Shown here in pieces: positions 15,149-21,346 of a stretch of 24,956 nt of DNA; positions within the stretch are counted from its first letter, which is position 1, and every line of letters begins with the position of its first letter. Both the position numbers and the translations under genes were made by a program. The notes under the pieces were generated by a model. That model was not told where the DNA came from. It searched no databases and saw only the letters and a program-made list of their open reading frames with translations. The stretch covers positions 1 to 24,956 of the forward strand of contig CAMLIL010000087.1 in the NCBI GenBank assembly GCA_946480015.1. The letters run 5' to 3'. This DNA comes from an uncultured Oxalobacteraceae bacterium. GTDB taxonomy: Bacteria > Pseudomonadota > Gammaproteobacteria > Burkholderiales > Burkholderiaceae.

Positions 15149-15197
15149 GGGCTTGCCCAGTCTCCATTGGTAAAAACGCTACACCACCACAAAAAGA

Positions 15198-15213
15198 CTG
15201 TTTATTTACACAG
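15198..15213. promoter_or_regulatory. LexA operator (SOS box) 1
   Basis: CTGT-TTATTTAC-ACAG is a perfect match to the CTGT-N8-ACAG consensus used by LexA in gamma- and most betaproteobacteria. The dyad extends one more base on each side (A...T), and the spacer is AT-rich as expected. Confidence 0.8.
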
Positions 15214-15216
15214 TAC

Positions 15217-15232
15217 CTGTGGATTTATACAG
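15217..15232. promoter_or_regulatory. LexA operator (SOS box) 2
   Basis: CTGT-GGATTTAT-ACAG is a second perfect half-site pair, 19 bases centre to centre from box 1. That places the two on nearly the same DNA face and suits cooperative repression. It covers the -35 region of the promoter just downstream. Confidence 0.8.
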
Positions 15233-15238
15233 TAGTTG

Positions 15239-15247
15239 TGCTATTCT
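15239..15247 (+). promoter_or_regulatory. Extended -10 promoter element under the LexA boxes
   Basis: TGCTATTCT reads as an extended -10 (TGn plus TATTCT, one mismatch from TATAAT after the first T-A-T). No good -35 lies 16-18 bases upstream; the second LexA box occupies that place. The predicted transcript starts near 15254, giving a short leader before the ATG at 15290. Confidence 0.5.
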
Positions 15248-15289
15248 GTGTTCACTCGATCAACGCAAACCTCAACAAAGGACCTTGTC

Positions 15290-15502
15290 ATGACCACCTT
15301 GAACAGCAATTTCGGCATGGAATACGCACCAACTCCTTTCATGATGCGCCTCGGCCGCCGTGAAGTCCTGGTCACGCGTGACTTCCGCAAGCGCTACTAC
15401 CCGGTCAATCCACTGATCGAATGCGACACCGGCGTCGAGCCAGGCCATGTGGAAGTCTTGCTGATGCGCCGCTGGCTGCTGATTTTGTCCAAGGCACATT
15501 GA
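15290..15502 (+). CDS. Putative SOS-regulated small protein (70 residues), unknown
   Basis: Starts MTTLNSNFGMEYAP with AAAGGA about 8 bases upstream, which selects 15290 over the longer frame from 15236. No signal peptide and no clear membrane helix; the C-terminus is hydrophobic-basic (VEVLLMRRWLLILSKAH). The middle is rich in Arg and Tyr (LGRREVLVTRDFRKRYYP). I do not recognise a family; it is not similar to SulA, DinI, UmuD or other SOS products I know. Two perfect LexA boxes directly upstream predict repression in normal growth and induction by DNA damage. The next gene starts 151 bases later in the same direction with no terminator between, so they could share a transcript. Confidence 0.7.
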   Translation: MTTLNSNFGMEYAPTPFMMRLGRREVLVTRDFRKRYYPVNPLIECDTGVEPGHVEVLLMRRWLLILSKAH

Positions 15503-15615
15503 TCCCTGAACATCGCGCCGTGCCCATACTACTGCATGGCGCGCGATCTTTCATGCAGAAAGCGATTAAGGATAGTCGATTAAATTCCTTCGTTTTCGGC
15601 AACACGCTGGGTAAT

Positions 15616-15652
15616 CTGAACACCTCGAAATCACCAGCGAAAGAGTGTTCAG
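15616..15652 (+). promoter_or_regulatory. Hairpin touching the ribosome site of the sulfate-binding protein gene
   Basis: CTGAACAC (15616-15623) and GTGTTCAG (15645-15652) are a perfect 8-base inverted repeat with a 21-base loop. The 3' arm ends one base before the ATG at 15654 and covers most of the initiation region, so folding could limit translation. Confidence 0.45.
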
Positions 15653-15653
15653 G

Positions 15654-16676
15654 ATGTCCTATAAACTGTTTCCAAAACGGGTGCTCCCTGCCCTGGCCCT
15701 GGCCCTGGCCTTGCTGTCGCAGCTTGGCGTCGCCGCTGACGTGTCGCTGCTGAACGTATCGTACGACCCGACGCGCGAGCTGTATCAGGATTTCAACGCC
15801 GCGTTCGCCAAACAGTGGAAAGCCAAGACGGGCGACACCGTCACCGTCAAGCAATCGCATGGCGGCTCGGGCAAGCAGGCCCGCACCGTGATCGACGGCC
15901 TGGAAGCCGACGTGGTCAGCCTGGGCCTGGGCTACGACATCGAAGCCATCGCCGAGAAAGGCTTGGTCAAGCCCGACTGGCAGAAGCGCCTGCCGCACAA
16001 CGCCTCGCCCTACACGTCGACCATCGTGTTCCTGGTTCGCAAAGGCAATCCGAAAGGCATCAAGGACTGGGGTGACCTGATCAAGCCGGGCGTATCGATC
16101 ATCACCCCGAATCCCAAGACCTCCGGCGGCGCACGCTGGAACTACCTGGCTGCCTGGGGCTACGCCCTGAAACTGCCGGGCGGCACCGAAGCCTCCGCCC
16201 GTGAATACGTCACCAGGATTTTCCGCAACGTGCCAGTGCTCGACTCCGGCGCGCGCGGCGCCACCACCACCTTCGTCGAGCGCGGCATTGGCGACGTGCT
16301 GCTGGCCTGGGAAAACGAAGCCCTGCTGGCCATCAAGGAACTGGGCCCGGACAAGGTCGAGATCGTCGCCCCGTCGGTAAGTATTCTGGCTGAGCCGCCG
16401 GTTGCCGTGGTCGACAGGATCGCCGACAAACACGGCACCCGCAAGGTGGCTGAAGCCTACCTGCAATACCTGTACAGCGACGAAGGCCAAACCATCATCG
16501 CCAGGAATTACTACCGTCCAGCGATCGACAAATTCGTCAAGCAGTATGCGGCCCAGTATCCGAAGATCAAACTGTTCAAGCTCAGCGAAGTGAGCGGCAA
16601 CTGGCAGCAAACTCAGAAGACCCACTTTGCCGACGGCGGCACATTCGACCAGATCTACCAGCCAGGCAAGAAGTAA
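15654..16676 (+). CDS. Periplasmic sulfate-binding protein of an ABC transporter
   Basis: 340 residues with a signal peptide ([19 protein letters not shown]). The mature protein starts [20 protein letters not shown], and has [21 protein letters not shown] and [20 protein letters not shown], the ligand-loop signatures of the Sbp/CysP family. It binds sulfate (or thiosulfate) in the periplasm and delivers it to CysTWA. None of the permease or ATPase genes is next to it; an intrinsic terminator follows its stop, so it is an orphan binding protein here. A GTG at 15645 is an alternative start; ATG at 15654 fits the signal peptide better. Sbp and CysP cannot be told apart by eye. Confidence 0.9.
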   Translation: MSYKLFPKRVLPALALALALLSQLGVAADVSLLNVSYDPTRELYQDFNAAFAKQWKAKTGDTVTVKQSHGGSGKQARTVIDGLEADVVSLGLGYDIEAIAEKGLVKPDWQKRLPHNASPYTSTIVFLVRKGNPKGIKDWGDLIKPGVSIITPNPKTSGGARWNYLAAWGYALKLPGGTEASAREYVTRIFRNVPVLDSGARGATTTFVERGIGDVLLAWENEALLAIKELGPDKVEIVAPSVSILAEPPVAVVDRIADKHGTRKVAEAYLQYLYSDEGQTIIARNYYRPAIDKFVKQYAAQYPKIKLFKLSEVSGNWQQTQKTHFADGGTFDQIYQPGKK

Positions 16677-16699
16677 TCCCTTTTTTACTGTTCCCCTTT

Positions 16700-16724
16700 G
16701 ACGCCCTCTTCAGGGCGTCTTTTC
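16700..16724 (+). terminator. Rho-independent terminator after the sulfate-binding protein gene
   Basis: GACGCCCT pairs perfectly with AGGGCGTC around a CTTC tetraloop, followed by TTTTCTTG. Confidence 0.92.
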
Positions 16725-16759
16725 TTGCTCGCCATCCATCGTCCGACACCACACTTGCG

Positions 16760-16775
16760 CAGCGCGATCGCGCTG
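16760..16775. repeat. 16-base perfect palindrome upstream of the dienelactone hydrolase gene
   Basis: CAGCGCGATCGCGCTG is fully self-complementary and lies about 75 bases before the ATG at 16848, in a position suited to an operator. It may also be chance in a GC-rich context. Confidence 0.4.
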
Positions 16776-16847
16776 GCAACCGGGGTATGATCGCACGCTG
16801 GCAGCCGTGTTCCGCGCGAAACGCTAACCCTTTACTCTGGAGACGTC

Positions 16848-17735
16848 ATGAAACGCCTGACCGCAAACGACTTTGATCCTGAAGTGCTGAAGCTGTTCGA
16901 CCAGTATGTACACGGCCAGCTCGACCGGCGCGGCTTTTTATCGCAGGCCGGACGCTACGCGGTCGGCGGCACCACCGCCGCCGGACTGCTGGCGACGCTG
17001 TCGCCCAGCTTCGCCGCGCAAGTGGTTGCCGCGAACGACCCGCGCATCAAGGCCAGCTACGTGGAGTACCCGTCGCCGAAAGGCTACGGCAAGCTGCACG
17101 CTTACCTGGTGGAGCCGTCGGCGGGCGCGGGCAAACGCCCGGCCGTGCTGGTGGTGCACGAAAACCGCGGCCTGAACCCGCACATCGAAGACATCGCGCG
17201 CCGCCTGGCCGTGGACGGTTTCATCGCCTTCGCGCCGGATGCGCTGTTCCCGCTGGGCGGCTATCCCGGCGACGAGGACAAGGCCCGCGAACTGTTCGCG
17301 AAACTCGATCAGGCCAAGACCCGCGCCGACTTCGTCGAAGCGGCCGACATTCTGAAAAAGCACAAGGACGGCAACGGCCGCGTGGGCGTGGTGGGATTCT
17401 GCTACGGCGGCGGCATCGCCAATTACCTGGCCACCGCGCTGCCGACGCTCGATGCAGTCGTGGCGTTCTACGGCGCCCAGCCGCCGGCGGCGGAAGTGGG
17501 CAAGATCAAAGCCCCGCTGCTGATTCACGATGCCGGCAAAGACCAGCGCATCCTGGCCGGCTGGCCGGCGTACGAAGCGGCGCTGAAGGCAGCCAAAGTC
17601 GATTACCAGCATTTCGTCTATCCCGACGTGGAGCACGGCTTCAACAACGACACCACGCCGCGCTACGACGAAGCCGCTGCCAGGGTGGCCTGGCAGCGTA
17701 CGGTCGAGTTCTTGCGCAAGCACCTGCTGAGCTAA
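16848..17735 (+). CDS. Dienelactone hydrolase family protein with Tat signal (YghX-like)
   Basis: 295 residues. The N-terminus has a twin-arginine motif (LDRRGFLSQAG, R27-R28) followed by a hydrophobic stretch, so export in folded form is likely. The alpha/beta-hydrolase core shows the dienelactone hydrolase triad: nucleophile in GFCYGGG (C185), Asp in DAGKDQRI (D232) and His in VEHGFNN (H263), with HENRGLN forming the oxyanion region. The layout resembles E. coli YghX and other carboxymethylenebutenolidase-like proteins. The natural substrate is unknown; an ester or lactone is expected. It has its own promoter region after the upstream terminator. The ribosome site is weak (TGGAGACGTC before ATG). 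Confidence 0.9.
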   Translation: MKRLTANDFDPEVLKLFDQYVHGQLDRRGFLSQAGRYAVGGTTAAGLLATLSPSFAAQVVAANDPRIKASYVEYPSPKGYGKLHAYLVEPSAGAGKRPAVLVVHENRGLNPHIEDIARRLAVDGFIAFAPDALFPLGGYPGDEDKARELFAKLDQAKTRADFVEAADILKKHKDGNGRVGVVGFCYGGGIANYLATALPTLDAVVAFYGAQPPAAEVGKIKAPLLIHDAGKDQRILAGWPAYEAALKAAKVDYQHFVYPDVEHGFNNDTTPRYDEAAARVAWQRTVEFLRKHLLS

Positions 17736-17789
17736 TCGAGCATGGGTCCCCGCCTTGCGCGGACGACATTTTAGTTGGGTGGCGACGCC

Positions 17790-18236
17790 TTATTTGCCGC
17801 GTGGCGCCTGGCTCGGCGGCCGTCCGGCCTGACCCGGCGGTTGACTGCCTAAGAACTCGATGTCGTCATCGTCGAGCGGTACCGAAGGGATCGCTTCGAT
17901 GTGATCGACATCGATATCGGCCCCATCGCGGGCCACCGTGTCGCGCCCGGCCGCGGCGCGTTCCCCCGTGCCGCTGCCGTCGGTGTCGCTGTCCAGATTG
18001 GCGTCGCCGACATCCGGCCCGGCGGTGCCGCCAGCGGTGCTCAGTTCCAGGTCCGAGGTGGTTCCGCTGCCCAGGTCGAGGACGTCCTGCTGGGCCAGGC
18101 CGGGACCGCCGGCGATATCACTGCCGCTATCGGATGAATCGCTGGGGCCCAGTTCGCCTGTGCTGTGGCCGGTACCGAGTTTGCGGTCCGGTGCGCCCGG
18201 AAAGTTATCCGGGTCGAGAGTGCTGCTTCCTGACAT
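17790..18236 (-). CDS. Acidic, low-complexity, probably disordered protein
   Basis: 148 residues from ATG at 18236, fixed by GGAGG 6 bases upstream; an upstream ATG at 18275 lacks such a site. The sequence is dominated by Asp, Gly, Ser and Thr (GPSDSSDSGSDIAGGPG, DVGDANLDSDTDGSGTGER, SVPLDDDDIEFLG) with no hydrophobic core, signal peptide or cysteine. It is expected to be largely disordered and strongly negative. It is 35 bases downstream of the porin stop on the same strand, so possibly co-transcribed with it. I recognise no function. Confidence 0.7.
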   Translation of the reverse strand: MSGSSTLDPDNFPGAPDRKLGTGHSTGELGPSDSSDSGSDIAGGPGLAQQDVLDLGSGTTSDLELSTAGGTAGPDVGDANLDSDTDGSGTGERAAAGRDTVARDGADIDVDHIEAIPSVPLDDDDIEFLGSQPPGQAGRPPSQAPRGK

Positions 18237-18271
18237 TACTGCCTCCAATAAGTTGAGCTCGCGCCAGGGCG

Positions 18272-19072
18272 TCAAAACGCATGGCGCATGCCGATGTTCA
18301 GTGCGGACGAGCCCTTGACGGCATCGATGGGGATGCCCACCATGCCTGGGCGAAATTGCGTGTGCGACCAGGCCGCGTAAAAGTCTGTCTTGCGCGACAC
18401 GGCGTAGGTGGCGCCGAGCGCGAACTGGTCGGCGTCCCGGTTGGCCCGGTCGCGGTCATTCTTGCGGACAAATGACGCGAGGAAGGTAGTCGCACCATAG
18501 GGCACGGCGATGCCGACCAGCACGTCGCGGCTATCGGTCGATGGAATCGACGCCAGCATGGCGCCGTAGGGGTTGTCCGGATTCCACAAGGGCGAACTGC
18601 CCCAGCCGCGGTTGACGCTGTAGGCGGCATACACCTTGGCAAGGCCGAGATTCAGATTGGCCGCAATGGTCGAGTTCTTGGCATCGATGCGATTGCCCAG
18701 CGACATCGACGGCGCCACCTTGGCCACGTTCCGGTTCTGGTGCGCCACCCGCAAGCCGAAGATGCCGCGCTCCAGGCCGAGCGAAATGCCCCACGCACGA
18801 TGATTGCGAAAATCCTCGTCGACCTCGGCCAGGCCATTGGTGCGCGAACTGCCCACATTTTCCAGGCCCATGCGTTTGCCTGGATAACCGAACACCTGGG
18901 TGGCGCTATCGGTGGAACCGGGTTCAATCAGACTGCTGACATCGATTTGTGGCATCGCCCGAAAGCTCGACTGCGGCAACACGGGCACGCCTTGGTACAC
19001 CATCGACGTTTGCGCGTGCGCACTCGCAGCGCAGGCGCTGAGAACGGCAACGGTTAAACGGAACGGATTCAT
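18272..19072 (-). CDS. Short Gram-negative porin, N-terminal strands apparently missing
   Basis: 266 residues from ATG at 19072, with GGAG 8 bases upstream. A signal peptide (MNPFRLTVAVLSACAASAHA) is followed by alternating beta-strand sequence and a C-terminal Phe (ALNIGMRHAF), the outer-membrane insertion signature. Strand patterns such as FALGATYAVSRKTDFYAAWSHTQF and GLAKVYAAYSVNRGW match the Burkholderiales porin group. Typical members have about 350-400 residues and begin with SSVTLYGxxD plus several strands and the L3 loop. Here the mature N-terminus (QTSMVYQGVPVLPQSSF) is different and about 90-100 residues seem absent. It may be a degraded porin or a short variant. Downstream is the acidic protein gene; LysR lies on the same strand upstream. 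Confidence 0.7.
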   Translation of the reverse strand: MNPFRLTVAVLSACAASAHAQTSMVYQGVPVLPQSSFRAMPQIDVSSLIEPGSTDSATQVFGYPGKRMGLENVGSSRTNGLAEVDEDFRNHRAWGISLGLERGIFGLRVAHQNRNVAKVAPSMSLGNRIDAKNSTIAANLNLGLAKVYAAYSVNRGWGSSPLWNPDNPYGAMLASIPSTDSRDVLVGIAVPYGATTFLASFVRKNDRDRANRDADQFALGATYAVSRKTDFYAAWSHTQFRPGMVGIPIDAVKGSSALNIGMRHAF

Positions 19073-19162
19073 GATGGACTCCACACAATTGATGCTCGTT
19101 AGCATCCGTTATCCACCTTTTTCGCACACGGTTCTGTCAGTTACCCCACATATGCGAGCGAT

Positions 19163-20086
19163 TCATTTGGGCATGTTCCGCTCCCAGTAGGGCGGCTTGC
19201 CGATGAAGTCACGCAAATGATTGATAAACAGTTGTGCCTTGACGGGGTGGGAACGTCCAGGCAGGCGCAGCGCGTGGATGGCCGGTTGAGCCATCGATGG
19301 CGGATGGTGTTCCGGTCCGAACAGCACTTCAAGCTGTCCGGCGGCAACGGCATCGGCCACCAGCCAGCTCGGCATCTGGACGATGCCGAGCCCGCCCAGT
19401 GCGGCGGCCAGCATCACGTCGATATCGTCGGTCCTGAGCGATCCGCGCACGGCCAGAGGCTGATTGCGGTTGACGCCTTTGAAACACCACCACGCCAACG
19501 GGGTCACCCGGTACGCCAGCGTTAGACAATTATGGTCGAGCAGATCGGTCGGAGTTTGCGGCCGGCCATGGCACCTGAGGTAGTCTGGGCTCGCGCATAC
19601 ATAACGTCGCTGGTGGGCAAGGAAAGTGGCCAGCAGATCGCTGTCGGGCAACACGCCGATGCGCACGGCCACGTCGACCCGGCGCGTGGCAAGGTCGACG
19701 ATTTCGTCACTGGCGTTTAGCTCGAGATCGATTTGGGGATAGCGCTGGAGAAAGTCAGTTGCCGCCGCCGCCACGTGACGGCGGCTGAAGCCGGCCGGAG
19801 CAGTCACCGTGAGCAGGCCGCGCGGTTCCGTGTCCAGCATGCCGACCGCGCTGCGCGCCTCGGCCAGTTCAGCGATGATGGCGCGCGCATGGCCGACGAA
19901 CTGCTCGCCGGCATCGGTCAGCAGGACCATGCGCGAACTGCGGTGGAACAGCTTGGTGCCCAGATCGGCCTCCAGCCAATCGATCTTGCGCGACACCGAC
20001 GACACCGCCAGCTGCAAAGTGCGGGCCGCGCTCGACAGGTTTCCGCAGTCCACCACGGCGAGAAAACATTGCAGCGCATCGACCAT
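19163..20086 (-). CDS. LysR-family transcription regulator
   Basis: 307 residues from ATG at 20086, with AAGGA 6 bases upstream. The N-terminal winged helix (MVDALQCFLAVVDCGNLSSAARTLQLAVSSVSRKIDWLEADLG) and the helix after it (LFHRSSRMVLLTDAGEQF) are typical. The C-terminal effector domain (about 90-295) has the periplasmic-binding-protein fold pattern (GLLTVTAPAGFSRRHVA; VDVAVRIGVLPDSDLLA). This places it in the CrgA/DhT-like group of LysR regulators. It is divergent from the lactonase-like gene at 20216, and a TTGC-N7-GCAA site lies between them. It therefore probably regulates that gene and itself; the inducer is unknown. Confidence 0.92.
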   Translation of the reverse strand: MVDALQCFLAVVDCGNLSSAARTLQLAVSSVSRKIDWLEADLGTKLFHRSSRMVLLTDAGEQFVGHARAIIAELAEARSAVGMLDTEPRGLLTVTAPAGFSRRHVAAAATDFLQRYPQIDLELNASDEIVDLATRRVDVAVRIGVLPDSDLLATFLAHQRRYVCASPDYLRCHGRPQTPTDLLDHNCLTLAYRVTPLAWWCFKGVNRNQPLAVRGSLRTDDIDVMLAAALGGLGIVQMPSWLVADAVAAGQLEVLFGPEHHPPSMAQPAIHALRLPGRSHPVKAQLFINHLRDFIGKPPYWERNMPK

Positions 20087-20104
20087 CGATTGTCCTTTCC
20101 AATA

Positions 20105-20119
20105 TTGCACAATACGCAA
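20105..20119. promoter_or_regulatory. Candidate LysR operator between divergent genes
   Basis: TTGC-ACAATAC-GCAA is an inverted repeat containing the T-N11-A spacing of LysR-type sites. It lies 18 bases upstream of the lysR-type start and 97 bases upstream of the lactonase-like start. A second shorter palindrome, TTGCGCAA, is at 20152-20159. Confidence 0.55.
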
Positions 20120-20215
20120 AACAGCTTTGCAGATTGCCATATTGTTTCATTTTGCGCAAGCCAACATACTGGCGTACTTGCTGTTGAAAATACCCACTAC
20201 GGAGAATGACCGTCC

Positions 20216-21166
20216 ATGAAATTTACTCGTACTATTCTTTCTTCCGCCCTCGCCAGCCTCGTGATCGGCAGCAGCGCGCTGGCCGCCGCACCGATGGTCA
20301 AAACCCAGGCGCCAGGCTACTTCCGCATCATGCTCGGCGACTTCGAAGTGACCGCCTTGAACGACGGCACGATTGACCTTCCGGTCGACAAGCTGCTGCA
20401 CGCCAAGCCAGAAAAGATCCAGAAAGCGCTGAGCGAAAGCTTCGAGAAAGCGCCGGTAGAAACATCGGTCAACGCGTTTTTGATTAACACCGGCAGCAAG
20501 CTCGTGTTGATCGATACCGGAGCTGGTGCGCTATTCGGTCCGACCGTGGGGCGCCTGCTGACGAACCTGAAAGCCGCGGGCTACCAGCCTGAACAGGTCG
20601 ATGAGATCTACATCACCCACATGCACGGCGACCATGTAGGCGGCTTGACGCCTGGCGGCAGTGCACTCTTCCCGAAGGCCATCGTACGGGCCGACAAGCG
20701 CGACGCCGATTTCTGGCTGAGCAAGGCGAATATGGATGCCGCCCCGGCGGACAAGAAAGGCTTTTTCCAGGGCGCGATGAAGTCGGTCGAACCCTATGTG
20801 AAAGCTGACCACTTCAAGACATTCAACGGCGATACCGAACTGGTGCCGGGCATTAAATCGACCGCGACTTATGGCCATACGCCGGGCCATACCAGCTATA
20901 TCGTTGAGAGCAAGGGACAAAAGTTGCTGCTCACCGGCGACCTGATTCACGTGGCGGCGGTGCAGTTCCCGGACCCCACGGTGACCATTGACTTCGACAG
21001 CGATAGCAAGGCAGCGATGGCACAGCGTCTGAAAGCATTCAGCGCGGCGGCGAAGGATGGCACCATGCTCGGCGCGGCGCATATTCAGTTTCCTGGCCTG
21101 GGGCATTTGAAGGCGGCTGGCAAGTCGTATCAGTGGGTGCCGGTGAATTACACGCAGAATCGTTGA
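20216..21166 (+). CDS. Methyl-parathion-hydrolase-like MBL-fold lactonase
   Basis: 316 residues with a Sec signal peptide (SALASLVIGSSALAA). Metal ligands of the metallo-beta-lactamase fold are all present: THMHGDHVGG (H135, H137, D139, H140), GHTPGH (H221), TGDL (D242) and AAHIQFPG (H289). These fall on the recalled ligand numbering of methyl parathion hydrolase (MPH: 147, 149, 151, 152, 234, 255, 302) with an offset of 12, then 13. MPH's substrate-pocket aromatics F119, W179 and F196 correspond to F107, W167 and F183. Whole blocks are nearly identical to MPH as I remember it (AGYQPEQVDEIYITHMH; FEKAPVETSV; VPGIKSTA). At the MPH specificity sites it keeps the lactonase-like residues, so dihydrocoumarin-type lactone hydrolysis in the periplasm is predicted. 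Divergent from its likely LysR regulator. Confidence 0.9.
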   Translation: MKFTRTILSSALASLVIGSSALAAAPMVKTQAPGYFRIMLGDFEVTALNDGTIDLPVDKLLHAKPEKIQKALSESFEKAPVETSVNAFLINTGSKLVLIDTGAGALFGPTVGRLLTNLKAAGYQPEQVDEIYITHMHGDHVGGLTPGGSALFPKAIVRADKRDADFWLSKANMDAAPADKKGFFQGAMKSVEPYVKADHFKTFNGDTELVPGIKSTATYGHTPGHTSYIVESKGQKLLLTGDLIHVAAVQFPDPTVTIDFDSDSKAAMAQRLKAFSAAAKDGTMLGAAHIQFPGLGHLKAAGKSYQWVPVNYTQNR

Positions 21167-21172
21167 GTAGTT

Positions 21173-21216
21173 GGCGGCGCTGTATGAGGCAGCCGGCGCC
21201 GCCTTGAGTTTTACTT
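21173..21216 (+). terminator. Probable terminator after the MBL-fold gene
   Basis: GGCGGCGC (21173-21180) pairs with GCGCCGCC (21196-21203), leaving a 15-base loop. An irregular T-rich tail (TTGAGTTTTACTT) follows. Confidence 0.55.
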
Positions 21217-21346
21217 ATCCCGCCAGAATGGACGCATCCGCTCAGCAAACCTAAAGCCAAGCATGGGGCATGAATGTACTGCAGCATCGCCAGCGCTGTG
21301 GTGACTATTCCGGCTATGGCATGGTGGTGGGCTTATTCGGTCGAAG

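Noticed and set aside
15405..16625. A 406-codon minus-strand frame opposite the sulfate-binding protein
   Set aside because: The plus strand encodes a complete Sbp/CysP-type protein with signal peptide; the antisense frame shows no family features.
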